A DNA stretch of 59,347 nucleotides from Alphaproteobacteria bacterium SS10 (GTDB lineage: Bacteria > Pseudomonadota > Alphaproteobacteria > TMED2), in the NCBI GenBank assembly GCA_019192455.1, contig JAHCML010000004.1, positions 211,684 through 271,030 of the forward strand, given 5' to 3'. A program made the translations under genes and the position numbers. The notes beneath the pieces were generated by a model, which saw only the letters and a list, made by a program, of their open reading frames with translations, ran no database searches and was not told where the DNA came from. This document shows positions 41,349 through 49,932 of the stretch, piece after piece; position 1 is the first letter of the stretch, and each line of letters opens with the position of its first letter.

Positions 41349-44300
41349 ATGGAACCCACACTATTTCGCTTCATCTGGCGCCATTCTAAGCGCGAACAGA
41401 TCATGGTGCTCTTGCTGACGCTGGCATCATTTCCGTTCCTATACATGACCTTGGAGCTGCCCAAGATTATCATCAATGATGCGTTGAGCGGCGAGGCGGG
41501 GCCACATGATTTGGGCTTCTTGAGCGTTAGCCCAGTTTCATACCTCATGCTGCTTTGTGCGGCTTTGTTCGTCCTGATCCTGATCTCCGGTTTTCTGAAG
41601 ATGCGGGTCAATGTGTACAAGGGCGTCTTGGGCGAGCGGATGCTGCGCCGCTTGCGGTTCCAAATGATGGACCGGGTCCTGCGCTTCCCGATGCCGCAAT
41701 TCCAGCGCACCAGCCAGGGTGAGATCGTCTCGATGGTGGCATCGGAGACGGAGCCGCTGGCCGGCTATATCGGTGATGCCATTGCCCTGCCGGCCTTCCA
41801 GGGCGGCACGATGCTGACCATCCTGATTTTTATGTTTGTGCAGGACCCAGTCTTGGGTCTGGCCGCCACGGCAATGATCCCGATCCAGGCGGCGGTGATC
41901 CCACGCCTGCAACGACAGGTGAACCAGCTGGGTAAGCAGCGGGTGCTCAAGGTACGTCGCCTATCGGAAGAAATTGGTGAGAGTGTGTCTGGCATCCGGG
42001 ATATCCGGATTAATGGCACCGCGCGTTACACGCTCTCAGGTTTCTCCCAGCGGCTGGGCGAAATCTTCGGCATCCGCATGTCGATCTATCACAAGAAGTT
42101 CTTCATGAAGGGGCTGAACAACTTCTTGGGCCAGATGACGCCGCTCTCCTTCTATGCGATTGGTGGCTATCAGGTGATTCAGGGTGACCTGACGATCGGT
42201 GCGCTGGTCGCCGCCGTTGCCGCTTACAAGGACCTCGCTGCCCCGTGGAAGGAGCTGCTGAACTACTACCAACGGATGGCGGACAGCAATATCAAGTACG
42301 ACCAACTGCATGAGCAGTTCGTGCCGGATGAGCTGCTGGAGAAGCAGCTGCAGTACTGCCCAGGGACGGAGCCATTCGCCCTAGACGGCGTCATCTCTCT
42401 CAACAACGTTTCGCTTGCCTCCGCTGACGGTGTGCCGGTGTTCAGCAACCTCTCCCTAACGGTGGAAGAGGGGGCAACGATTGCCATCACCGGCACGGAT
42501 ACAACGGCGCGGGAGCGGTTCGTTGAGATGCTGACCAGGATCACCCCGCCTACTGGTGGTCGGATCCTGCTTGGCGATCAGGACATCGCGACGATACCCG
42601 AGACCATTCTGGGGCCGAATTTCGGCTATGTCGGGCCCGACAGCTACATCTTCAACGATACAATCTTCGACAATGTCTTCTTCGGCATGAAGACGACGCC
42701 CGACCTTGCTGGTGATGGCGGGAAACCAACCCTAAGCAGCGCCCAGGTTAAGGACGATAAAGAGGCGGGCAAACTATGGATGAAGGAGGCTGAGGCTTCC
42801 GGTAATTCCATCGATCCCTACACGGCTGATTGGGTAAATTACGAGAATATCGGCGCCCTTGATCAACAGGATGCCTTGAATTGGTGGTTGCAGGTTATCG
42901 AGGTGACCGGGGCAACAGAGACCCTGTTCAAGCTCGGCCTCGATACGGTCATTGATCCCAATGAATATGCCGGGATGGCGGCGCAGATTTTGGGGGCGCG
43001 CCAATATATTCGCCAACGGCTGACCACCCGCGATCAAGAGCACTTTGTCAGCCCCTTCGATTACCAGCGCTACAACACCTATGCCTCGGTGGCTGAGAAT
43101 ATCCTGTTCGGCACGCCGATGGATGATCGATTGGCGACCTCACAGCTCGCGCAGAATGATTACTGCCATTCAGTGTTTAAACGCTTCGACCTCGTTGAGC
43201 CGATCCAAGAGATTGGGCTGAAGCTAGCTGAGATGCTGGTGGAGATGTTTGAGGACCTGCCACCGGGTCATGAGTTCTATGAACAGTACAGCTTTGTTGA
43301 TGAAGAGGTGCTGGATCGCCTGCCAAAGATCCTGCGACAGGTTCAGTCCAAGGGGCGTTCTTCCCTTAGCTTGGACGAACGGAACCTACTGGCCAGCCTG
43401 ACCTTCGAGCTGCGGGTTGAGCGACATCGCTTGGGTCTGATCGATGAAGAGCTGCAGAACCGGTTGGTCGAGTTGCGGCACTACTTCCACGACAACTTGC
43501 CGGTTGAGTTGCGTGACGCCGTCGCGATGTTCGACCCGCATGACTACAACCCGGCGCTGAGCATCCGCGGCAACCTCCTCTTTGGTAAGGTGGCGTTCAG
43601 CCTCGCCGGTGCAAAGGAGAAGGTTGAGGCCCTCATTGATGAGGTGTTGGAAGATTTTGGCATTAAGGAGAGCGTGATCCTGCTGATCCGTGACCTGGAT
43701 GCGGGCGTTGGCGGCAGTAAGGTGCCAACCCTGGGCAGGCAGCGCATGGCCTTAGGCCGTGCCCTGGTTAAGCGGCCAAAGATTCTAATCGCGAATGCCC
43801 CGCTTCAGGCCATGGCAATTGATCAACGGGATGTGGTGCGCCAGCGCATTCGTAACCTGCTGCCCGATACCACCATCATCTGGCTGGACCAGGATATCGT
43901 TGATGATAGCGACGTCGATCGCCGCTTTGAAATCCGCGATGGTCGCTTGATCGAGACGATTGATGCCCAGTCCGATGTGGCCGCCGATATGACGAAGCCT
44001 ACAGCTTATGGCAACCAGACTGAGACCGCTGATCTTGCCCTCGCCGATGATCAAAGTGCCGAGGTGCGCTTGCTGGCGCAGGTGCCAATCTTTGCCCATC
44101 TACAGCCACAGCAGCTTAAGCTCTTGGCTTTCACAGCTGAGCGTTTGCAGTTCGAGGCTGGTGAAGCCTTCTACCAACCGGGTGACCAGCCAGACGGCGT
44201 CTATGTCGTCATTGATGGCATGGTCGATATGATCCGCGGTGTGCGGGGTGAAGAGATGGTGGTGGCCACGCTGGGACCAGAGGGGGTGATCGGTGAGCTT

Positions 44301-44519
44301 GAGGTATTGTCCAGTATCTCGCGTGTTGCCCTGATCCGGGCGGCAACCAAAGTCTCGGCCCTGCGCATTGATCCGATGGTGTTCATCAACTTTGTCCGCA
44401 ACGACCCGGAATTGGCCTTTGCCGTTATCCGTGGTATCGGCCTGCGTTCAATTGGCCGTGCCGATGAATGGCGCCAGGCCTCCAAAGATCTAGAAGATAA
44501 GGCCGGTGCCGCTGAGTAG
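41349..44519 (+). CDS. Degenerate ABC-exporter-like protein with cNMP-binding domain
   Basis: 1056 residues. Residues ~1-320 form an exporter-type six-helix membrane domain (LRFPMPQFQRTSQGEIVSMV is a typical coupling region). The nucleotide-binding domain (~345-870) is enlarged by about 350 residues and has lost its catalytic motifs: Walker A reads TGTDTTARE (no GKS/T), the Q-loop region YVGPDSYIF lacks Gln, the signature is PTLGRQRMALGRAL, Walker B ILIANAPLQ lacks the Asp/Glu pair, and the H-switch is WLDQDI. Residues ~905-1030 are a cyclic-nucleotide-binding domain with Glu983 and Arg992 (GELEVL, SRVALIRA). It probably cannot hydrolyse ATP; a cAMP-gated membrane protein is my inference. A peroxiredoxin gene follows. 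Confidence 0.82.
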   Translation: MEPTLFRFIWRHSKREQIMVLLLTLASFPFLYMTLELPKIIINDALSGEAGPHDLGFLSVSPVSYLMLLCAALFVLILISGFLKMRVNVYKGVLGERMLRRLRFQMMDRVLRFPMPQFQRTSQGEIVSMVASETEPLAGYIGDAIALPAFQGGTMLTILIFMFVQDPVLGLAATAMIPIQAAVIPRLQRQVNQLGKQRVLKVRRLSEEIGESVSGIRDIRINGTARYTLSGFSQRLGEIFGIRMSIYHKKFFMKGLNNFLGQMTPLSFYAIGGYQVIQGDLTIGALVAAVAAYKDLAAPWKELLNYYQRMADSNIKYDQLHEQFVPDELLEKQLQYCPGTEPFALDGVISLNNVSLASADGVPVFSNLSLTVEEGATIAITGTDTTARERFVEMLTRITPPTGGRILLGDQDIATIPETILGPNFGYVGPDSYIFNDTIFDNVFFGMKTTPDLAGDGGKPTLSSAQVKDDKEAGKLWMKEAEASGNSIDPYTADWVNYENIGALDQQDALNWWLQVIEVTGATETLFKLGLDTVIDPNEYAGMAAQILGARQYIRQRLTTRDQEHFVSPFDYQRYNTYASVAENILFGTPMDDRLATSQLAQNDYCHSVFKRFDLVEPIQEIGLKLAEMLVEMFEDLPPGHEFYEQYSFVDEEVLDRLPKILRQVQSKGRSSLSLDERNLLASLTFELRVERHRLGLIDEELQNRLVELRHYFHDNLPVELRDAVAMFDPHDYNPALSIRGNLLFGKVAFSLAGAKEKVEALIDEVLEDFGIKESVILLIRDLDAGVGGSKVPTLGRQRMALGRALVKRPKILIANAPLQAMAIDQRDVVRQRIRNLLPDTTIIWLDQDIVDDSDVDRRFEIRDGRLIETIDAQSDVAADMTKPTAYGNQTETADLALADDQSAEVRLLAQVPIFAHLQPQQLKLLAFTAERLQFEAGEAFYQPGDQPDGVYVVIDGMVDMIRGVRGEEMVVATLGPEGVIGELEVLSSISRVALIRAATKVSALRIDPMVFINFVRNDPELAFAVIRGIGLRSIGRADEWRQASKDLEDKAGAAE

Positions 44520-44548
44520 CGGTGCGGGGCAAGCTCAGTGAGGCAGTC

Positions 44549-45088
44549 ATGCTAACCGTTGGTGATCAGTTTCCAGCCTTCGCCCTTAAGGCCGTGGTCT
44601 CACGCGATCCAGACAATGCGGTGATTGAGCTGACGGAGCGGTCCCATCCGGGCAAGTGGAAGGTCATCTTCTTCTGGCCAAAGGATTTCAGCACGGTCTG
44701 CCCCACCGAGTTGATCGGCTTTGGTGATCTAAACGCGGCATTTGAAGAGCGGGGCGCCGTGCTCTATGGCGCATCGACCGACAGCGATGCCGTGCACCGC
44801 GCCTGGCGGGAGCATGAGCTGGCGCTGCGGGATATGCCCTATCCCATGATCTCAGATATCAAGCGGGAGCTGTCGGAAGCACTGGGCATCTTGCACCCTG
44901 ATGAAGGGGTTTGCCTGCGCGCGACCTATATCCTCGATCCCGATAATCGTATTCGCCATGTCTCAGTCTATGACCTGCTGGTCGGGCGTAACCCGCAAGA
45001 GGTTCTGCGCACGCTTGATGCGCTTCAGACGGATGAGAAATGCCCCTGCAACTGGCAGCGTGGCGAGGCGACCGCCACCGTTGCCTAA
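44549..45088 (+). CDS. AhpC/TSA family peroxiredoxin with CPCNW C-terminus
   Basis: 179 residues from ATG 44549, where GAGG lies 6-7 nt upstream; a GTG at 44522 is less likely. The peroxidatic Cys51 sits in DFSTVCPTEL. The C-terminus has Cys165 and Cys167 (DEKCPCNW), a three-cysteine pattern like mycobacterial AhpC, which is reduced by AhpD rather than AhpF. No ahpD or ahpF is in the window, so the reductant is unknown. It would reduce hydrogen peroxide or organic hydroperoxides in the cytoplasm. It starts 29 nt after the ABC/cNMP gene on the same strand, so they may be cotranscribed. Confidence 0.88.
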   Translation: MLTVGDQFPAFALKAVVSRDPDNAVIELTERSHPGKWKVIFFWPKDFSTVCPTELIGFGDLNAAFEERGAVLYGASTDSDAVHRAWREHELALRDMPYPMISDIKRELSEALGILHPDEGVCLRATYILDPDNRIRHVSVYDLLVGRNPQEVLRTLDALQTDEKCPCNWQRGEATATVA

Positions 45089-45104
45089 GGGCCTTAAGGC
45101 TGGA

Positions 45105-46031
45105 TTAGCCTAATGGCCGTTGCGGCGGCTGGTCACTGCCGGGGGCGACCTCTGGGTTCAGCTTACTACGCCCGGCTTCCCGATGAATGATGTAGAGGCC
45201 CGAGGCGACAATGATCACCGAGCCGATAATCGTCGCCAGGCCAGGGATATCGCCAAACACGGCAAAGCCGTAGAACGCACCCCAGATCAGGCTGAGATAG
45301 TTGTAAGGCGATAGCAGGCTCGCATCGGCATAGCGGAATGCGCTGGTAAGGCAGTATTGCCCCGCACCACCCATCGCACCAATCACTGCCAGGATCGCAA
45401 AATCTGCAAGGGTTGGCGTTGTCCAGAACCATGGCAGTACGGCCCCGGCACAGGTCATGATCATGATCGTGCCATAGATGGTGATGGCCGCCGTACTCTC
45501 CGTCTCGCTCATCTGGCGGATGAAGATTTGCACCATCGCATAAGAGAAGGCACCGAACAGGGCGACATAGGTGGCGGGGTTGTTCTGCGCGAAGCCAGGT
45601 TGCATCGCGATAATCACACCGATAAAGCCAACCGCCACGGCTGCCATCCGATGCATGCCCACACGTTCCCCCAATAGCGGGATGGCCAGCAGCGTTACAA
45701 TCAGTGGGCTTGAGAAGATGATCGAATAAACATCCGAGAGCGGCAGCTGCTGGAAGCTGAAGACAAAGCAGGCCGTGGTCAGCGCCATCACGAAGCCACG
45801 GGACACGTGAAGGAATGGCCGCTCAGTCTTGAGCGCCTTCCAGCCGCCCTCAAACCGCAAGCACAGCAGCAAGACCGGCAGCGACAGCAGGGACCGGAAA
45901 AAGATCACCTGCGGGATCGAATAGGATTGGCTGATGATCTTAATCAGCACATCCATGGACGCCAGGATGCTGATACCAGCCACCATCAGTACGACACCGA
46001 GTACGGGTCGATGGATAATGCTGGAAGACAT
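45105..46031 (-). CDS. EamA/DMT family transporter, copy 1
   Basis: 308 residues with about ten hydrophobic helices and two EamA repeats, typical of drug/metabolite superfamily exporters. The first repeat contains MALTTACFVFSFQQLPLSDV and SSPLIVTLLAIPLLGERV, the second ASLLSPYNYLSLIWGAFYGF. It starts 10 nt after the stop of a second EamA gene. The two proteins are related but not near-identical, so they may form a hetero-pair or have separate substrates. The substrate is unknown. It converges with the peroxiredoxin gene across 16 nt. Confidence 0.88.
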   Translation of the reverse strand: MSSSIIHRPVLGVVLMVAGISILASMDVLIKIISQSYSIPQVIFFRSLLSLPVLLLCLRFEGGWKALKTERPFLHVSRGFVMALTTACFVFSFQQLPLSDVYSIIFSSPLIVTLLAIPLLGERVGMHRMAAVAVGFIGVIIAMQPGFAQNNPATYVALFGAFSYAMVQIFIRQMSETESTAAITIYGTIMIMTCAGAVLPWFWTTPTLADFAILAVIGAMGGAGQYCLTSAFRYADASLLSPYNYLSLIWGAFYGFAVFGDIPGLATIIGSVIIVASGLYIIHREAGRSKLNPEVAPGSDQPPQRPLG

Positions 46032-46041
46032 AAAACAGGCC

Positions 46042-47040
46042 TTAAGCGGGAGGGCGGTTATCAGAGCTGGTCAGCTGATCATTGAATTCAGCTGCCGTCA
46101 TAGCACTGCTAGCGGCCACGCGACCAGCATCCCTGATGATGTAGAGCGTGCAGAGGAAGACTAGGCACACCCCGATCACAGTTGTGCTTCTCGGCGCGGT
46201 GTTAAAGATAAGCAGGCCAAAGATGACCGCCCAAATGATCTGAGTGAAGTTCATTGGGGCGACGATCGACGCATCGCCCCTTGCAAAGGCCATGATGATC
46301 AAGAGCTGTGCGACAACCGCTGAGATTGCACATCCCAGAACGGTGGCAATTGTTCGAGGGTCCGATATCCAACTGATATCGGTTGCCGCATCTGCGCCAA
46401 CAATCTGGCTCCCAACTGGGTTGAAGATGGCCAGCGGCAACAGAATCAGAAGAACAACAATATTTGTTAGTAACATCACTTTTTCGGGTGGATCAGCCCC
46501 ATCCAATGCCCGCAAGATTAGTGTGCCACTGGCAAAGCTAAAGGCCGCCCCAATTGGAAACAGTACCACTGGGTTCAGGGATTGGATGTCTGGCTGCAGG
46601 GCAATTAGGACGCCGCAGAAACCCAGGGCAACGGCCAGCCATCGATGCCAGCTTAATCTCTCACCTAGGATCAATGAGGCCAGAACGACACCCAAAAGCG
46701 GTCCAGAAAAGCTGATCGAGTAGGCATCGGCGATACTCGGCATATAGCGATAACCGTAGAAGGCGCACTGGACCCCGATCGCCGCCACCAGGCCATGGCC
46801 AAGGACAAGTTTGTAACGGTCTGGCCATACGATGAACCGTCCATATTTCAGCCGACACCATACCGATGCGGTTAGAATGGTCGCCACAGCGTTGAAGACA
46901 ATCAGTTGTTCGATGGCCACGGCGCCATCAAGCAGCTTTGAGAAGGTATCCATCACCGAAAACAGGCCGTAGCCACCAAGTCCACAAAGGATGCTCAGCA
47001 GGTGTGGTGGCAATGATGGTCCAGCATTAGAGCTGGTCAT
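46042..47040 (-). CDS. EamA/DMT family transporter, copy 2
   Basis: 332 residues with about ten hydrophobic helices and two EamA repeats (YMPSIADAYSISFSGPLLGV; FARGDASIVAPMNFTQIIWA). It lies 52 nt downstream of the purine nucleoside phosphorylase gene and 10 nt upstream of the other EamA gene, all on one strand. The operon order hisS, pnp, EamA, EamA may suggest export of a nucleoside or amino acid, but nothing in the sequence shows the substrate. The pair probably arose by tandem duplication. Confidence 0.88.
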   Translation of the reverse strand: MTSSNAGPSLPPHLLSILCGLGGYGLFSVMDTFSKLLDGAVAIEQLIVFNAVATILTASVWCRLKYGRFIVWPDRYKLVLGHGLVAAIGVQCAFYGYRYMPSIADAYSISFSGPLLGVVLASLILGERLSWHRWLAVALGFCGVLIALQPDIQSLNPVVLFPIGAAFSFASGTLILRALDGADPPEKVMLLTNIVVLLILLPLAIFNPVGSQIVGADAATDISWISDPRTIATVLGCAISAVVAQLLIIMAFARGDASIVAPMNFTQIIWAVIFGLLIFNTAPRSTTVIGVCLVFLCTLYIIRDAGRVAASSAMTAAEFNDQLTSSDNRPPA

Positions 47041-47092
47041 TCAAACCTCTCAAACAGATAGCGGGATTGGAAAGAGCGCGGGCTGATTGGTG

Positions 47093-47938
47093 TTAAGCCA
47101 GCGTCTCGAAAAAGCCGAAGAGCAGGCGGGTCAGGCTTTCACTGCAGATATCAGCGGTGGCCAGCGTCTCTTCGTGGGTTGGTGATCCTGGGCCAACACC
47201 TTCAGCGAAGTTGGTAATCGCAGCACAGGCCGCAACGCGCATGTCGCAATGCCGGGCGATCAGACATTCGGGCACGACCGACATACCGACTGCATCGGCC
47301 CCGATGGTCTGCATCATCCGGATTTCGGCAGGGGTCTCGAAATTGGGGCCAAGCACACCGGCATAGATCCCCTCATGTAGGAAGATGTTATCGCCAAGCG
47401 CGATATCGATCAGCCAACTGCGCAAATCCATGTCGTAGGCGTTGTGCATGTTGGGGAAGCGCGGGCCAACCCGATCATCATTCGGGCCGAGCAATGGGTT
47501 GGTGCCCATCAGGTTGATATGGTCCGCGACCATCATCAGGCTGCCCGGGGTCATGGATCGGTTCAGGCTGCCGGCCGCTGCGGTCAGGAACAGAATGTCG
47601 GCGCCCAGCTTCTGCAATGCCCGGATGGTGATGGAGAGGGCCTCCATAGATTCCGCTGGCCCCTCATAGAGGTGCTGGCGTCCCTGTAGGCACGCAACCT
47701 GCGCACCGCCAAGCCAACCCATATGAAGGTTGCCTTCATGCCCCTCAACATTGGCGCGGATGAAGTTGGGAATATCGCTATATGGCACCGTCACCGAGTT
47801 TTGCATCGCGCTGGCGATGTGGCTTAAGCCGGAGCCAAGTACCAAAACGGCGCGTGGGGTCCAATCGGCTGGCTTCTTCGTCTCCAGCACGGCCACGGCC
47901 TCTTCAACCGCTGCGTGAATTGCCTCTACCGATTGCAT
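47093..47938 (-). CDS. punA: Purine nucleoside phosphorylase (PNP/MTAP family)
   Basis: 281 residues, the length of trimeric PNP. Landmarks are VLVLGSGLSHIASAM (phosphate loop), LQGRQHLYEG with its His, and the base-site region GVLGPNFETPAEIRMMQTIG. It cleaves purine nucleosides with phosphate to base and ribose-1-phosphate; Glu in NFETPAE contacts the base. One motif is slightly unusual (LTAAAGSLN where LTNAAGGLN is common). AAGGGG precedes ATG 47938, 22 nt after the hisS stop, so it is cotranscribed with hisS. xapA-like xanthosine activity is possible. Confidence 0.92.
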   Translation of the reverse strand: MQSVEAIHAAVEEAVAVLETKKPADWTPRAVLVLGSGLSHIASAMQNSVTVPYSDIPNFIRANVEGHEGNLHMGWLGGAQVACLQGRQHLYEGPAESMEALSITIRALQKLGADILFLTAAAGSLNRSMTPGSLMMVADHINLMGTNPLLGPNDDRVGPRFPNMHNAYDMDLRSWLIDIALGDNIFLHEGIYAGVLGPNFETPAEIRMMQTIGADAVGMSVVPECLIARHCDMRVAACAAITNFAEGVGPGSPTHEETLATADICSESLTRLLFGFFETLA

Positions 47939-47960
47939 GTCCGAAACCCCTTAAAGCCAA

Positions 47961-49289
47961 CTACTGCCCTGCTGGTGTCCAAACCGCCGGATCGGCGGCA
48001 CCCTGATCACCAGAGGCCATGTCTTTAACTTCATGGGGCTGGTTATCATCAAACGGTGGGAACCACACGTAACCTATGCCCTTCTTTGAGGCATAAGCCA
48101 ATTGCCGGGCAATCTTGCTTGGGCTGTGGAACATCTCAACCCTTAGGCCGCGATCACGGAGTTGCTTGGCAATCGCTGCGGCATTCCCGCGTCGTTCTTC
48201 CGACGGCAGGACAACCAAAACCTGTGTCGGGCATTTGGCGCCGGTTTCCAGCAGGCCATCGGCAACCATTTTGCCAAAGATGCGGGTGAGGCCGATTGAG
48301 ATGCCAACACCAGGCAGCTTCCGGTTGATGTAGCTGCCAGCCAAATCGTCATAGCGACCACCGGCGATGATGCTGCCAAAGCCTGGCTTGTCGATGAACC
48401 GGCCCTCGTAAACTGTGCCGGTGTAGTAATCGAAGCCACGCGCGATTGAGAGGTCCGCAAGCACGTCAGCATTAGGCACTTCATTGGCCAGATGATCCAT
48501 AACGAAGCGCAGCTCCTCAACGCCTTCGCTAAGCATCTCATGCTCGACACCCAGGGCCAGAACCCGGTCGGCAAAGCTGCTGTCAGGTGTTTGGATCTCG
48601 GCGAGGGCTAGGCTCTTCTCAGCCGTGGCTTGGTCGAGGCCAACTTCACTAACCAGCGCCTTCACCACGCCCTCAGCACCGATCTTATCGAACCTGTCCA
48701 GGGTGCGGATAACCGGCACGCGATCTTCAATACCAAGGCCGCTAAGATAGCCGTCCAGAATTTTACGGTTTGAGACGTGCATGCGAACGGGGCCGATGCC
48801 CAGGCCGCTAACACATTCCAGGGCCACCGCAGGGATTTCAGCATCGAAGTGCAGTGGCAAGTGATCGACGTTAATCACGTCGATATCGCATTGGTAGAAT
48901 TCACGGAACCGACCATCTTGAGGTCGCTCACCGCGCCAGACCTTCTGCATCTGATAACGCTTGAACGGGAAGTCGAGCGCGTTGAAGTGCTGGGCCACAT
49001 AGCGGGCAAAGGGCACCGTCACATCAAAGTGCAGCGCCAGTCTTGCCTCTGACTTATCCGCCTCTTCCGCGTGCAGGCGTTGGATTGTGTAGATCTCTTT
49101 ATCGACCTCACCCTTCGCCACCAGCACATCAAGCTCTTCCACCGATGGGGTTTCGATGGAGGCAAATCCGTAGCTTTCGAACACCCGGCGGATGTGATCC
49201 ATCCAGCGTTGCTCGACGAGGCGCTGCTCAGGCAGCCATTCGGGGAAGCCGCTGATCGGGCGCGGGCGATAGATGGCGCGTTTGCTCAT
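47961..49289 (-). CDS. hisS: Histidyl-tRNA synthetase
   Basis: 442 residues of class II synthetase. Motif 2 is WRGERPQDGRFREFYQCDID, the HisA loop is ARGFDYYTGTVYEGR, and the C-terminal anticodon domain follows (CPTQVLVVLPSEERRGNAAA). The enzyme charges tRNA-His. Motif 2 with REFYQCD and the HFDVTVPFARYVA segment resemble the non-E. coli bacterial and eukaryote-like HisRS group rather than the E. coli type (RQFHQ). The last ~25 residues form a polar tail. It is first in an operon with pnp and two EamA genes. No second hisS is visible in the window. Confidence 0.95.
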   Translation of the reverse strand: MSKRAIYRPRPISGFPEWLPEQRLVEQRWMDHIRRVFESYGFASIETPSVEELDVLVAKGEVDKEIYTIQRLHAEEADKSEARLALHFDVTVPFARYVAQHFNALDFPFKRYQMQKVWRGERPQDGRFREFYQCDIDVINVDHLPLHFDAEIPAVALECVSGLGIGPVRMHVSNRKILDGYLSGLGIEDRVPVIRTLDRFDKIGAEGVVKALVSEVGLDQATAEKSLALAEIQTPDSSFADRVLALGVEHEMLSEGVEELRFVMDHLANEVPNADVLADLSIARGFDYYTGTVYEGRFIDKPGFGSIIAGGRYDDLAGSYINRKLPGVGISIGLTRIFGKMVADGLLETGAKCPTQVLVVLPSEERRGNAAAIAKQLRDRGLRVEMFHSPSKIARQLAYASKKGIGYVWFPPFDDNQPHEVKDMASGDQGAADPAVWTPAGQ

Positions 49290-49590
49290 TATTTGGTGCG
49301 GGGTCTAAGGGAAAGAGAAATGGCCGCTAAGCCTTGCCCTGCCTGATAAAGCCGCCGCCTTTGATGGTCAATGCCGGGGCGGTCATATCAAGGCTGGATT
49401 GCAGCATTAATTGTTACAATATCGTGAAGAGTGGCGCTGATGCTCTTTGTATTGTCAACTAAATGTATATAAATAGAGGTGCGATAAACGCATTAATCAC
49501 CGATCGCGCCCAACCGACGCCCCCAAGGCATCTGCCTAGAATGTCGTTGGCCACTAAATCGGTACCCAACAGAAGAGAAACGACAGAACC
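49290..49590. other. Intergenic region upstream of a small ORF
   Basis: 301 nt between hisS (minus) and the 51-codon ORF (plus). An AT-rich stretch at about 49410-49480 (for example TATATAAATAG near 49469) could hold divergent promoters, but no spacing-perfect -35/-10 pair stands out. Nothing else recognised. Confidence 0.35.
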
Positions 49591-49746
49591 ATGAGGTTGG
49601 CTGACATAATTCCCAATAAAGTGAACCAGCTTTGCGACCAGAACATCAACCGGGCTGAACTGCTAGAGCGCCTGCAAAAGCGCCGCCAGGCAGAGCTAAA
49701 ACAAAAACAGGCTGCACCAGCGCCGTCCCGCGGCCCAGGTCGATAA
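49591..49746 (+). CDS. Small basic protein, 51 residues
   Basis: An ATG at 49591 opens a 51-codon frame ending TAA at 49744-49746. The product begins MRLADIIPNKVNQLCDQNIN, then a highly charged helix (RAELLERLQKRRQAELKQKQ), and ends in a Pro/Ala/Gly tail. It is too short for usual ORF cut-offs, but it sits alone in a 630-nt space and is followed 43 nt later by a good intrinsic terminator on the same strand, which argues for a transcribed gene or a small RNA. The ribosome site is weak (AGAAGAG is 15-20 nt away). No homologue recognised. Confidence 0.5.
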   Translation: MRLADIIPNKVNQLCDQNINRAELLERLQKRRQAELKQKQAAPAPSRGPGR

Positions 49747-49788
49747 ATCGCTAAGCAATCTTGGTGTTGGTCTTCCATCACCAAATCG

Positions 49789-49817
49789 CGCGCCGGTCTT
49801 AAGGTCGGCGCGTTTTT
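49789..49817 (+). terminator. Rho-independent terminator after the small ORF
   Basis: CGCGCCG (49789-49795), a 10-nt loop and CGGCGCG (49806-49812) form a 7-bp GC stem followed directly by TTTTT (49813-49817). It faces the plus strand and ends the transcript of the 51-codon ORF. Confidence 0.8.
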
Positions 49818-49932
49818 GATTCTGAAGCACTAGCATTGAGTGGAAATGCCTTGCTTCGATTTTGCCGCACTTTCCGATGGGGCGATGAATGGCTATCTTG
49901 GCGCGCCTTCCACCCGGATGTGAGTGCCACCC

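Noticed and set aside
49554-49784. 76-codon minus-strand frame over the small plus-strand ORF
   Set aside because: Cys/Phe/Trp-rich composition typical of an antisense frame, and the terminator faces the other strand.
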